From contig NZ_JAMZAW010000019.1 of assembly GCF_024158745.1 (NCBI RefSeq), positions 62,001-126,000 of the forward strand: 64,000 bases of DNA. Direction: 5' to 3'. The translations under genes were made by a program, and so were the position numbers. Below the pieces are notes generated by a model, which did not search any database, was not told the DNA's origin, and saw only the letters and a program-made list of their open reading frames with translations. This document shows positions 42,058 to 50,009 of the stretch, in pieces (position 1 is the first letter of the stretch; each line of letters begins with the position of its first letter). The DNA is from Paenibacillus tyrphae. GTDB lineage: Bacteria > Bacillota > Bacilli > Paenibacillales > NBRC-103111.

Positions 42058-43167
42058 CTATTGAACATCGGCCTGTATCCACACTCTTCCCATCCACGTG
42101 TCGATCAAGTACCATCCGTTCCACTGCTCGTATGCCTGTACCTTTTGAGGCGTAAGTCCGCCGACGGGAGCTTTGTCCAGAGGGCTTCGATACATCGCCG
42201 TATCCTTTGTAAGCTCAAGAAGCCGCTCCGTTTTTTGCGCCTCAATCGGCATTTGTCCGGCATCCACCCATTTGTCACCTGCCCAGGTGCTCACTTTGCG
42301 CCAGTTGCCCCATACCGCGGAGGTTTGTACCGTTTGCGGCGTCAGCGATAGCGCCGTGCGGATCATTTTGCCATTCCGCGATTCGTATAACCGGGCGGTT
42401 TCCAGCAAATAAACTCGCCCCTGCTGTTCCCGTTCCGTTCCTTCTGCCTGCGGAGCCATAAAGCTATTGATTCCATTCACAACACCCTGCGTCAATTGAT
42501 CCAAATAGCCGGCATCTGATAATTTCTCGTCTTCCTCCGGGTTAGTCATGAACCCCATTTCCACCAAAATGGTCGGCACCTCCGACCAATTGAATCCGGA
42601 CAAATCGGACCGCGGCACAATACCTCGGGAAGCCGCTCCCGTAGCAACCAGCACTTCATTCAATACGTCCTGAGCGGCCTCTTTGCTTTTGGCGAATATC
42701 GGCCGGCTCCACTCGCTCCATGCGGGATAAAGCAATGAAATGCCTTTCGTCTTCGAAGAACCGTCCCCGTCGGCATGGACACGAACCGCTAAATCGGCGC
42801 GCGCCTGATTGCACATGGCCGCTCTTTCTTTATTGGAGAGGTCCACTTCATGCGTGTCACGGGTCATGCGTACTTGATAACCGAGGGCTTCCAGCTTTGC
42901 TTTCATCAGCAGGGATGCCTCCAAGGTTACGACATATTCCGGCTTTTTCGTTTTAACGCCCCGGGTCCCCGAAGTTACCTTAGCCTTCATTTCCTTTGCC
43001 CCGGGACCTACGGGCTCAAGCCCGTTGTTCCCATAAAGCTGATGACCGGGGTCCAGACAGATGACCGGCTCATTAGAATTTTTGGCTTCAGCACTGGCCG
43101 CCGGACCAACGGACGCACTCAGCAGTAAACCCGTTACGACGACAATAAACCCTAATCGGCGTGTCAT
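42058..43167 (-). CDS. secreted N-acetylmuramoyl-L-alanine amidase with C-terminal repeat module
   Basis: A 369-aa protein from MTRRLGFIVVVTGLLLSA (AAAGGGTGA 8 bases upstream); a start 16 codons earlier overlaps the previous stop as ATGA and is also possible. After the signal peptide comes an Amidase_3 domain (35-235): zinc ligands in CLDPGHQ, TLEASLLM and VRVHADG, catalytic Glu in LVEMGFMTNPEED. The last 130 residues hold two SH3-like units; the second reads LTPQKVQAYEQWNGWYLIDT. The same module ends the M14 carboxypeptidase encoded just upstream. It cuts the stem peptide from MurNAc in the wall. Confidence 0.92.
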   Translation of the reverse strand: MTRRLGFIVVVTGLLLSASVGPAASAEAKNSNEPVICLDPGHQLYGNNGLEPVGPGAKEMKAKVTSGTRGVKTKKPEYVVTLEASLLMKAKLEALGYQVRMTRDTHEVDLSNKERAAMCNQARADLAVRVHADGDGSSKTKGISLLYPAWSEWSRPIFAKSKEAAQDVLNEVLVATGAASRGIVPRSDLSGFNWSEVPTILVEMGFMTNPEEDEKLSDAGYLDQLTQGVVNGINSFMAPQAEGTEREQQGRVYLLETARLYESRNGKMIRTALSLTPQTVQTSAVWGNWRKVSTWAGDKWVDAGQMPIEAQKTERLLELTKDTAMYRSPLDKAPVGGLTPQKVQAYEQWNGWYLIDTWMGRVWIQADVQ

Positions 43168-43211
43168 TGAAGCTTCACCCTTTCGCTTGCGCTGCGTTTT
43201 ATGAATCATAC

Positions 43212-44672
43212 TCATTGCGCTTCCGTCCGCTTCTTATACGGTGTCCAGAAGTCTCCTCCCCAAGTATGGATCAAAACCCAATCGTTCCACCGTTCCAGCG
43301 TACCGACCTTTTGAGGCGTCAGCATGCCTGCCGGTTCCTGATTCTCCGCACCAGGACGCTTGAATAAAGGTGTCGTGTCCTGCAAATCGATTTCTTGGAC
43401 GAATTTCTCGGTGTGCCCTTGAAGATAAGATGCCTTATCGAGATGTACCCACTTCGTGCCCAGCCAGGTCGATATCCGGAACCAGCCCCCCATACGGGCA
43501 TCCGAAACGACCGGTCCGGCGGGAGTCTCGCCCCCTGTAGGAAAAGATTCGTTAGGGCGGTTATATAGCTTGACCGATTCAAGCAGCTGAAGCTTATTCT
43601 CCACCGTCTCGATAGGATAGCGTTGTCGCGACAGCTTGTAGCCTTCCGAAGCCAAGTACAAGCCCATCGTCTGATTTTCCGCCCAAATGTCGGTAAACGT
43701 CCAGAGAGGCAGCGCCGTCTCCTCATGATACGGCCCCACTTCAGCCGTAAACCCGGGGCGTCCGAATTGAGCGATAAACCAGTCCGTAAATCCTCCCCCG
43801 GACGGATAATCCTCCGGCTTGACCATGCTATATCCTGTCATACCACTTAGGGCTGCAGCCATTTTCCGGTCCCGCTCCAAGTTCTCCGGCTTGGTATGAA
43901 AATGCCAATACAGGACGCGCCCGGAAGTATGATACGATAAGGCAATTTCCGGATCGGCGTCGTAGGTAAACCGGATCATGCTTTGCGCTTCCGCCGTTTC
44001 CGCGGGCTCCGAGCCCTTGTAATTTTTATACATCGGATATTTGGTCGAGTAGCGAATTCCGGTCCATTCCGCGGGATACTGCCGGTTAATGTCTATACCT
44101 TGCGCATTGGCTTTCCATCGGCTGAAATCGGAGCTGCCGCCATTCATGCCTAACAGTCCTGGCCTCGCGCCTTCGGAAAAGGCATCGGGTCCCTTTTGCT
44201 GAAGCGTCACGCCGTCCGGGTTTACCATCGGAACAAACCAGATCGAGCAGTGATCCAACAAATCCCGAACCACATAGTCGCCATATTTCATATTGTGCTC
44301 GTAGGCATAAGCATAGCGGTCGATCATATATAAAATGAGATTCGTGCCCATCCACTCTCTGGCGTGCTGAGACCCGTCAATCAGAACGGATGCTTCGCCT
44401 TTGCCCAGCTTGACCGCTATAATCTCCTTACCGTACGCGGTTTTGCCGATCGGCTTGACTTGAATGAGCTCCGGATAGGCTTCCGCCAGCTTACGGATAT
44501 GCTCTGACATTAAATCGTATGTGTAGGTTTGGTAAGGGCTTACAATTTCTTTGTTGACCGCCGGCTTCTCATCTGCAAAAGCACTCTCATTTCCCAAATA
44601 GCCGGTAGCGACGAAGAGCGCCATGACTGCTGCCGCTATCGTTGTTCTTTTCCGTTTTGAATGCAAGCTCAT
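43212..44672 (-). CDS. secreted M14-family zinc carboxypeptidase with C-terminal repeat module
   Basis: A 486-aa enzyme with a signal peptide (about 1-33). The M14 domain has the zinc ligands HxxE in SQHAREWMG (near residue 100) and His in LSYHTSGR, the substrate Arg in GIDINRQYP, and the catalytic Glu in FTAEVGPYHEE. The C-terminal 120 residues hold two SH3-like units, the second with LTPQKVGTLERWNDWVLIHT, matching the module of the adjacent amidase. Peptidoglycan gamma-D-glutamyl peptide hydrolysis, as in other wall-linked M14 enzymes, is likely. The genes overlap by 4 bases and probably act on the same wall substrate. Confidence 0.92.
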   Translation of the reverse strand: MSLHSKRKRTTIAAAVMALFVATGYLGNESAFADEKPAVNKEIVSPYQTYTYDLMSEHIRKLAEAYPELIQVKPIGKTAYGKEIIAVKLGKGEASVLIDGSQHAREWMGTNLILYMIDRYAYAYEHNMKYGDYVVRDLLDHCSIWFVPMVNPDGVTLQQKGPDAFSEGARPGLLGMNGGSSDFSRWKANAQGIDINRQYPAEWTGIRYSTKYPMYKNYKGSEPAETAEAQSMIRFTYDADPEIALSYHTSGRVLYWHFHTKPENLERDRKMAAALSGMTGYSMVKPEDYPSGGGFTDWFIAQFGRPGFTAEVGPYHEETALPLWTFTDIWAENQTMGLYLASEGYKLSRQRYPIETVENKLQLLESVKLYNRPNESFPTGGETPAGPVVSDARMGGWFRISTWLGTKWVHLDKASYLQGHTEKFVQEIDLQDTTPLFKRPGAENQEPAGMLTPQKVGTLERWNDWVLIHTWGGDFWTPYKKRTEAQ

Positions 44673-44711
44673 CTCACCTGTCCCATTTCTATAGTCTCAT
44701 ATTAGGACTTA

Positions 44712-44740
44712 TTAACTAGTCATTGCTAGTTCATTATAAT
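44712..44740 (+). promoter_or_regulatory. plus-strand promoter with embedded inverted repeat
   Basis: TTAACT, 17 bases, TATAAT. Between them the inverted repeat AACTAG-tcattg-CTAGTT (44714-44731) would let a repressor block the promoter. No protein gene follows until 45068; a terminator follows at 44931. Confidence 0.45.
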
Positions 44741-44746
44741 AGATTT

Positions 44747-44964
44747 ATGGCATAAAATATATATTTTTTAGGTAAATTTCGACAATTTTCGCATTCGTAA
44801 AGAGGTGTAACGCGATCCGCGTTGTCTTCATGTCTTTACACATCCGCAGTTGGCTGTATCGGCCAACGTTAACCGTCAGTGTCCTTCAAAGTTCGCCATG
44901 GCCCGCCCCATGAGTCGTTAACAAAAAAAAGAGGTTGAGGGCAAAATCCTCAATCCTCTTTTTT
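44747..44964 (+). ncRNA. candidate small RNA between the M14 and methyltransferase genes
   Basis: A promoter-like pair (44712-44740) is followed about 190 bases later by a strong terminator (GAGGTTGAGG/CCTCAATCCTC, then T7). No open frame with a ribosome site lies between. A hairpin GTTGGC-tgtatcg-GCCAAC sits at 44849-44867. The terminator has no other gene to serve on this strand, since the upstream gene runs the other way. A regulatory RNA of about 215 nt is an inference from these marks alone. Confidence 0.35.
44931..44964. terminator. strong terminator in a gap without a coding gene
   Basis: GAGGTTGAGG-gcaaaat-CCTCAATCCTC (one bulged base) followed by seven T on the plus strand and eight A before it, so it can act in both directions. 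Confidence 0.8.
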
Positions 44965-45016
44965 CGTCTGGTCATAGTCAGATGAAGCGATTGTATGATA
45001 AAATAAAAATCATCAA

Positions 45017-45056
45017 GTTTCATTATACGATATTTAGTTTCATTATATGAAATTTG
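45017..45056 (+). promoter_or_regulatory. direct repeat upstream of the methyltransferase gene
   Basis: AGTTTCATTATACGATATTT is followed directly by AGTTTCATTATATGAAATTT, 17 of 20 bases identical. The second unit contains TTTCAttataTGAAA arms. It abuts the ribosome site GGAGGG, so a bound regulator would block transcription or early translation. Confidence 0.5.
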
Positions 45057-45067
45057 GAGGGATGACG

Positions 45068-45868
45068 ATGGATCAGGATCGGAGCGTTAAAGCACGCATT
45101 CAGGAGCAGTTCGGCAAGCATGCGGAGAAGTATGTGGCCAGCGAGGGGCACGCGCAAGGGGACGACCTTGAAGTACTGCTTCAGTGGCTCGATCCCCGCC
45201 CCGAGTGGCGGGTGCTCGATATCGCGACCGGCGGAGGCCATGCGGCCGGGAAGCTTTCTCCCCACGTCCGGCACGTTGTCGCGACCGATTTGACCCGGCC
45301 TATGCTCGCCGCGGCGGCTGCTCACCTGGCGGGACGGGGATGCGATAACATTCTGTACACCGTTGCGGATGCGGAGCAGCAGCCGTTTCTGGACGCCGCG
45401 TTCGATGCGGTCACCTGCCGGATCGCCGCGCATCATTTCCCCAATCCCGCGCTCTTCATGCAGGAAGCGGCGCGCGTGCTGAAGCCCGGCGGACGGTTCG
45501 TGTTCATCGACAACGTCGCCCCGGAGGACGACGCCTTGGCCGCCTTCATGAACCGCTTCGAGGCCATGCGCGACCCGAGCCACGTCCGCTGCTTGGCGGT
45601 CAGCGAATGGAAGGCGCTGGCCGAAGCGGCCGGACTGCGCGTCGTTCACGAGCAAATGGGCAGGAAGCGGCATGCTTTTCCGTCCTGGGTGCGGCGGACC
45701 GCCGATACGGAGGAGCAGGCGCGGCAGGTCGAGCAGTTTATCCTTGACGGCCCAGCCTCCTGCCGCGAATACTTTTCCGTGCAGGCCGACGAAGGCACGG
45801 ACGGGACGCTGCAATCGCTGCAAATCGACGACTGGCGCGTCCTTCTGGAGAAACCGGCACAGCCGTAA
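45068..45868 (+). CDS. class I SAM-dependent methyltransferase
   Basis: A 266-aa protein starting MDQDRSVKARIQEQFGKHAE, chosen for GGAGGG 6 bases upstream. Motif I is VLDIATGGGHAAGKLS near residue 50, motif II VVATDLTRPML, motif post-I/II VADAEQQPFLDAAFDAVTCR and motif III ARVLKPGGRFVFIDN. It belongs to the UbiE/YcgJ-like group acting on small molecules. The substrate is not evident. A direct repeat overlapping the leader suggests specific regulation. Confidence 0.9.
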   Translation: MDQDRSVKARIQEQFGKHAEKYVASEGHAQGDDLEVLLQWLDPRPEWRVLDIATGGGHAAGKLSPHVRHVVATDLTRPMLAAAAAHLAGRGCDNILYTVADAEQQPFLDAAFDAVTCRIAAHHFPNPALFMQEAARVLKPGGRFVFIDNVAPEDDALAAFMNRFEAMRDPSHVRCLAVSEWKALAEAAGLRVVHEQMGRKRHAFPSWVRRTADTEEQARQVEQFILDGPASCREYFSVQADEGTDGTLQSLQIDDWRVLLEKPAQP

Positions 45869-45876
45869 CGTCTATT

Positions 45877-45905
45877 CCGGTCCCGCTAAGCGGGGTCCGG
45901 TTTTC
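45877..45905 (+). terminator. terminator after the methyltransferase gene
   Basis: CCGGTCCCGC-taa-GCGGGGTCCGG followed by TTTT. It overlaps the last codons of the convergent DUF3048 gene. Confidence 0.6.
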
Positions 45906-47043
45906 CCGTGCCGCCGCCGGGGGCACCATACGTCACATGGCTTTCGAACGACGGATTCAGCGGCACGATCATGATGTGCGTCTGCCCCGGCCGGAATGCG
46001 GCTTCGCGGCCCTGCTCGTAATAGCGGACCGGATCGTTCGCCCTATCCCGCCTCCACTCCACCAACCTCACCTTGCCCTGCTGGAACAACAGCGCCGGAC
46101 CTTTGCCGGTCAACCGAACGTCGAGTCGGCCTTCCTTGTCCAGCACCTTGTGATCGGTGCCCATCACGACCACATTGGAAGCGCTCAGCGGCTGATCGTT
46201 GTTCAGATCGGTATGCTTGCTGCCGTTGATCGAGCGTTGGTACTTGCCGCCCGCCGCATCATACTCGTAAGAGACGACATAACTTTTCCACAGAAAAGTT
46301 ATGTCTACCTTGGGAGCATCCTGCGCCGCCGTCCCCATCGTCCCGACCGCTTCCGCTTCGCTTTTCGTAAAGGCGTATACCGGTACCATCGGACCTTGCT
46401 CGTCCAACCCCCGCTTTTGCGCGCCTGCGCGGATGTTCTCCAGATTCGTATACAGGTTGTGCGGAGCTTTCCGCGACTTCTCCCGCCAGAAATAAGGCCC
46501 GGCATTCGTAATCTCGTCCAGGTCAGCGATCTTCTCTTTCCGAAGCTGCTCATAGGCATCCGGACTGCCGCCCGCATGCACCTGGATGGCCCCGAAGCTT
46601 TTGCCGATATCGATAAAATAGGGCCGAATGCTGCGCACCGGGCCGATCGGCTCCGCGAACGCGCTGCTCTGGAACAGCGCTACGAGACGCGTCACCTCGC
46701 CTTCGGCCAGCACCTCGAACAAGACGTCCGCCTGCGTCAGCCCGCTTTGCGGCCGGGCCGCGGGATGGTTATTGATCATGACCATCACCGGGCGGGCGTC
46801 GCTGGGTTGCGGCAGCATCATCCCGGTCAGCGGAGCCCGGTAGGCCGGCGGCTGAACCGGTGTCGTTGGCGGCGTGTCCGGGACGGACTTCTCCGGCTCG
46901 ACCGGCGCAGCGACGGGCTTGTCCGGCTGCCCGCCGCCCGTCAGGCTGCAGCCCGCCGCCGTCATGGCGAGGCAGCCCGCCAGCAGCGCGAGCCTCCCCC
47001 GCCGCCAGAACCGGCTCCATCTTCTCCATCCTCTTCGTTTCAT
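45886..47043 (-). CDS. DUF3048 (YerB-like) lipoprotein
   Basis: A 385-aa protein starting MKRRGWRRWSRFW, with GAGGTG 6 bases upstream. The basic N-terminus leads to a lipobox ending TAAGC (Cys near 31), then a Pro-rich linker. The two parts of DUF3048 follow: RPVMVMINNHPAARPQSGLT and EVTRLVALFQS, then IGPVRSIRPYFIDIG, and the C-terminal domain (QTHIMIVPLNPSFESHVTYG). B. subtilis YerB is the best-known relative; the function is unknown. A 30-bp perfect hairpin lies inside the gene (see separate entry). Confidence 0.9.
   Translation of the reverse strand: MKRRGWRRWSRFWRRGRLALLAGCLAMTAAGCSLTGGGQPDKPVAAPVEPEKSVPDTPPTTPVQPPAYRAPLTGMMLPQPSDARPVMVMINNHPAARPQSGLTQADVLFEVLAEGEVTRLVALFQSSAFAEPIGPVRSIRPYFIDIGKSFGAIQVHAGGSPDAYEQLRKEKIADLDEITNAGPYFWREKSRKAPHNLYTNLENIRAGAQKRGLDEQGPMVPVYAFTKSEAEAVGTMGTAAQDAPKVDITFLWKSYVVSYEYDAAGGKYQRSINGSKHTDLNNDQPLSASNVVVMGTDHKVLDKEGRLDVRLTGKGPALLFQQGKVRLVEWRRDRANDPVRYYEQGREAAFRPGQTHIMIVPLNPSFESHVTYGAPGGGTGKPDPA
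46276..46305. repeat. perfect 13-bp-arm hairpin inside the DUF3048 gene
   Basis: GACATAACTTTTC-caca-GAAAAGTTATGTC. It is AT-rich compared with the surrounding gene and encodes VDITFLWKSYVV on the minus strand. The centre, TTTTCCACA, is one base from a DnaA box (TTATCCACA). Confidence 0.8.
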
Positions 47044-47225
47044 ACACGTCACCTCATCTGCATGTCCTCTAGTAATCTATATTCTAGCGAGGCTTGATTT
47101 AGAAGCGATTTCGCGCAAAAAGACGAAAGATGTGCGCTTTTCAATATATTTAACGCGTTTTCTTCCCAAAGGTTCCCAACGACCTCCGAATCTCCAAACA
47201 AATCGCAGCAGGGAAAAAGGAAAAA

Positions 47226-47233
47226 TTGTCGAA
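47226..47233 (+). promoter_or_regulatory. Spo0A-box-like site upstream of the kinase gene
   Basis: TTGTCGAA, matching eight of nine bases of the Spo0A box when the preceding A is counted. It is about 105 bp before the start codon. The rest of 47044-47336 shows no clear -35/-10 pair to me. Confidence 0.3.
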
Positions 47234-47336
47234 AATAACCATTTAAGATGCCGCCGTTGTCCGAAATCGTAACGACCGGCTTGATCAGAAGATTACGTTT
47301 GCGGTTCGCTAGTCCATCGCCATCAGGAGGTGTCTT

Positions 47337-48602
47337 ATGATTGAAGTTCTTCCCCTGCTGCTGAACATCTTTATCATTATTCTATCTATCTTTTTTTATC
47401 AAATCGTTTGTCTCGACAAAGACAGGCCGGAGCGTACCAACCGGTGGTTTCTGCTCCTGTTCTCTATCGTAGCGATGGCGATGTGCATGGCGTTTCCGAT
47501 TCGCTTGTTTTCCGGGCATATTTTCGACTTGCGCTATGTGCCGATTCTGCTTTGCTACTTGTACGGGGGCCACCGCAGCTTGCTTTATATTTCCATCGCT
47601 TATCTCGCCTTCCGGTCGCTGCTCGGCGGAGAAGGCATGGTGACGACGGTGATCGTGTACGCGATTGTGTTTCCGCTAATGATCATCTTCGGTCCTTTTC
47701 GACCCACCCAGCGCAAAATCAAGCGCGTGCTTCACGGCACCGGTTTAACCCTCGTCTGGGCGCTTACAGCCGTCGTGATCTCCAGCTTTCGCACCGGAAG
47801 GGAAGACCTTCTCTTCAGTTGGTTTCTGATGAATTTAATCCTTGTTACGACCTTCACGATGGCGGTGTCACTTTTTATTTTGGAGGGAATTTATGAAAAA
47901 ATGAAGCTGCGCAAAGAAGTGGAGCGCGCGGAGAAAATGTATCTTGTCGGAGAGCTCGCCGCCTCGTTCGCCCATGAAATCCGCAATCCGCTCACCGTTG
48001 TAAGCGGCTTTTTGCAATTGATGGGCAAAAATCAGATTGCGGAAGAAGCCAAACCCGATTACTTGCGTATGATGATCAACGAATTGGAGCGGGCCCAAGC
48101 GATCATATCGGATTATTTGGCGATTGCCAAGCCGAAGACCGATTCGATCCAGCTTATTCAAGTGGAGCCGTTGCTGAGGCAAATCATCGAGTTGATGTCC
48201 CCTTACGCGCTCATGAATACGGTCAGCATCGCCAGCTCCATCGAGCAGGGCCTTCAGCTCAAGGCCGATGCTTCCCGGCTCAGCCAGTCGCTGATCAACA
48301 TTGTCAAGAACGGCATTGAGGCGATGCCGGATGGGGGAACGCTGGAAATGAAAGCGTACCGGAAACAGAGAAAGCTGTTGATTGAAATCTCGGATCAAGG
48401 CATCGGCATGACCCAAGCGGAGATCGACCGGCTCGGCACCCCGTTTTATACGACCAAGGAAAAAGGCACCGGCATCGGCACCATGGTCGCGCTCGGCATT
48501 ATCGGAAGCATGGGGGGCCGAACCGAAGTACACAGCGAGAAGGGAGCCGGGACGACCTTCACGATCATTCTGCCCGTGCGGTCCAACTCCATCTCAGAAT
48601 GA
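47337..48602 (+). CDS. KinB-like sporulation sensor histidine kinase
   Basis: A 421-aa membrane kinase with AGGAGG 6 bases upstream. Six hydrophobic segments in residues 1-185 form a 5TMR-LYT-type sensor (LFSIVAMAMCMAFPIRLFSG, then FDLRYVPILLCYLYGG). The HisKA phospho-acceptor is in FAHEIRNPLTVVSGFLQLMG (His near 214), followed by the HATPase domain with N-box NIVKNGIEAM, G1 DQGIGMT and G2 TGIGTMVAL. This is the KinB architecture, feeding the Spo0F/Spo0A phosphorelay. Two genes for Sda-type kinase inhibitors lie in the same window. The 3' end overlaps the convergent gene by 9 bases. Confidence 0.88.
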   Translation: MIEVLPLLLNIFIIILSIFFYQIVCLDKDRPERTNRWFLLLFSIVAMAMCMAFPIRLFSGHIFDLRYVPILLCYLYGGHRSLLYISIAYLAFRSLLGGEGMVTTVIVYAIVFPLMIIFGPFRPTQRKIKRVLHGTGLTLVWALTAVVISSFRTGREDLLFSWFLMNLILVTTFTMAVSLFILEGIYEKMKLRKEVERAEKMYLVGELAASFAHEIRNPLTVVSGFLQLMGKNQIAEEAKPDYLRMMINELERAQAIISDYLAIAKPKTDSIQLIQVEPLLRQIIELMSPYALMNTVSIASSIEQGLQLKADASRLSQSLINIVKNGIEAMPDGGTLEMKAYRKQRKLLIEISDQGIGMTQAEIDRLGTPFYTTKEKGTGIGTMVALGIIGSMGGRTEVHSEKGAGTTFTIILPVRSNSISE

Positions 48603-49049
48603 GCAATAGGCTTGCGAACGGTCGATCAAGCGCGAGCGCTCGAAGGCGGCCCCCTCATGAGCATGTCCCGCCGACGGGTTAAGCAGTTGCGCGGTCAAAT
48701 CGGCCAGAGCGACTTCCGCGATGTCCGTGCGCACCGGTCCCCACGCCGCGGCATGGCTCCGAACGTAGCTGACCGCTTCGCAAACGGACAGCCCCTTCAG
48801 CTTCAGAAAGACCGAAGTCCACCGCACGATATCGGCGTACGGCTGCGTGTTCGGCACGACGTATTCCGTCCATCCGCTCACGCCGTGGCAGGACAGCTTA
48901 AGTAGTCCGCAGTTGCAATCGCGGCAATTGCCCGCGATGCGCGCCTCAATCAGCCGGCAGTCGAACCGGTAGACTTCGATATGCCCGATCCGGCTCGTCG
49001 ACAAGATACCTTCGTTAACTTCGGGCAGGGGATCGCTTAATTTCAACAT
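48594..49049 (-). CDS. uncharacterised protein under a c-di-AMP riboswitch
   Basis: A 151-aa protein starting MLKLSDPLPEVNEG (AAGGAG 9 bases upstream; a start two codons earlier is possible). I do not recognise it. A Cys-rich segment reads CRLIEARIAGNCRDCNCGLL. The part with SGWTEYVV, FLKLKGLSVCEAVSYVRS and TDIAEVALADLTAQLL faintly resembles the capping domain of enolase-superfamily proteins, but there is no barrel, so this is weak. No signal or membrane segment. A c-di-AMP riboswitch and terminator upstream suggest a role in osmotic, potassium or wall homeostasis. Confidence 0.75.
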   Translation of the reverse strand: MLKLSDPLPEVNEGILSTSRIGHIEVYRFDCRLIEARIAGNCRDCNCGLLKLSCHGVSGWTEYVVPNTQPYADIVRWTSVFLKLKGLSVCEAVSYVRSHAAAWGPVRTDIAEVALADLTAQLLNPSAGHAHEGAAFERSRLIDRSQAYCSF

Positions 49050-49109
49050 AAACATTCTCTCCTTTTTTTCATATAAATGGGATATTTTAGAACAATAAAA
49101 ACGCAAAAA

Positions 49110-49146
49110 GAAGCCCAAGAGCAGAGAAACTCTACTCTCGGGCTTC
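49110..49146 (-). terminator. terminator of the minus-strand c-di-AMP riboswitch
   Basis: On the minus strand GAAGCCCGAGAGTAGAG and CTCTGCTCTTGGGCTTC pair, followed by TTTTTG. It lies 55 bases after the aptamer and before the gene, as expected for an expression platform. Confidence 0.85.
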
Positions 49147-49194
49147 TAGCACAGGAAATCACACAGGATGCAGAGGCACGATCGTCGTTCTCTC

Positions 49195-49355
49195 TCAATC
49201 CGCTTACGAGGTTAGCTGTCGGATTCGGGCTTGAGAGTGCCCTACCCCAGCGCTTGCAAAGCAAGCGCGAAAGGATTCACCCCATGAAACCGTCCTTCCT
49301 ATCGGCGGTTTCGATTGGTTCCCCCGCTTCCCGGTTCGGGAATTCAGCGTTTGGC
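49195..49355 (-). promoter_or_regulatory. c-di-AMP (ydaO-type) riboswitch, minus strand
   Basis: Conserved blocks are present in order on the minus strand: GGGAAGCGGGGGAACCAATC, ATGGGGTGAATCCTTTCGCG, GGGGTAGGGCACTCTC, CCCGAATCCGACAGCTAACC and CTCGTAAGCG. These match the ydaO/yuaA class, which binds two c-di-AMP molecules and stops transcription. It controls the uncharacterised 151-aa gene. It is arranged tail-away from a second copy on the other strand. Confidence 0.93.
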
Positions 49356-49380
49356 TTGGAATATCAAGTTGTTGACATGA

Positions 49381-49409
49381 ATCATACGCCGGTTGCAGCG
49401 CAAAGTAAA
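49381..49409 (-). promoter_or_regulatory. promoter of the minus-strand riboswitch
   Basis: On the minus strand TTTACT, 17 bases, TATGAT. The end of the spacer and the -10 (GGCGTATGAT) are the same as in the opposite promoter. Confidence 0.65.
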
Positions 49410-49635
49410 ATCCGAAACCGCACGCTATTTTCGATCTTTTCGCTTTTTTTGCATGTGGAAACGGATTCATATGGAGCCGGCATTGATTATCGATACAAAA
49501 GCTGCGCGATTCGTCGCTTTTCATCATTTTCAAGAAAATCGAAGAAATACCGAGATTCATGCAGCATAACGGAGATCGGCATCACCTCTCTCCTTCCAAA
49601 TATATCCTAAGGCCGAATATGCGCTGCGGCGTTTC

Positions 49636-49665
49636 TTTACACCGGCTAAATCGCAGGCGTATGAT
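49636..49665 (+). promoter_or_regulatory. promoter of the plus-strand riboswitch
   Basis: TTTACA, 18 bases, TATGAT. With the minus-strand promoter at 49381-49409 it forms a divergent pair in the stretch 49356-49694, where I find no gene. Confidence 0.65.
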
Positions 49666-49694
49666 ACGACTCAAGTTGATTCGAAAAATTTCCA

Positions 49695-49880
49695 ATCATG
49701 ATCGCTTAATTTCCTTAACAGGAAAGCGGGGGAACCAAAACAAGCGATACGGCGCACGCCGTGAGAGCCGTGCCGCCCATCGCATTGGGGTGAATCTTGA
49801 TCGCGCATGCCGCATATGCGCCAGAGTAGGGCGACTCTCACCGTCCGAACCCGTCAGCTAACCTCGTAAGCGCAGTCGAG
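49695..49880 (+). promoter_or_regulatory. c-di-AMP (ydaO-type) riboswitch, plus strand
   Basis: Conserved blocks: ATCGCTTAATTTCC, AGGAAAGCGGGGGAACCAAA, TTGGGGTGAATCTTG, GTAGGGCGACTC, CGAACCCGTCAGCTAACCTC and GTAAGCG, which closes the P1 helix with CGCTTA. The same class as the opposite copy. It is followed by a terminator and a small unknown gene. Confidence 0.95.
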
Positions 49881-49928
49881 AGAGGCATCGCTATTTACGC
49901 GTAAGACACGGCTTGTTCCGTGCCTTAA

Positions 49929-49968
49929 GAAGCCGCGGCGGAGCTCGTCTATTTCCGCAGGCTTCTTT
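49929..49968 (+). terminator. terminator of the plus-strand c-di-AMP riboswitch
   Basis: GAAGCC-gcggcgga and tccgca-GGCTTC pair, followed by TTT. It ends about 40 bases before the start codon of the controlled gene. A smaller CACGG/CCGTG hairpin just upstream could be part of the switch. Confidence 0.75.
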
Positions 49969-50009
49969 CGTATTGCCTTCTCTCCTATATCCCTTAGGAG
50001 GAGAAAACC

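Noticed and set aside
44778-44785. minus-strand TTGTCGAA as a confirmed Spo0A box
   Set aside because: Eight-base matches are expected about twice by chance in 64 kb on both strands; kept only as a remark in the findings.
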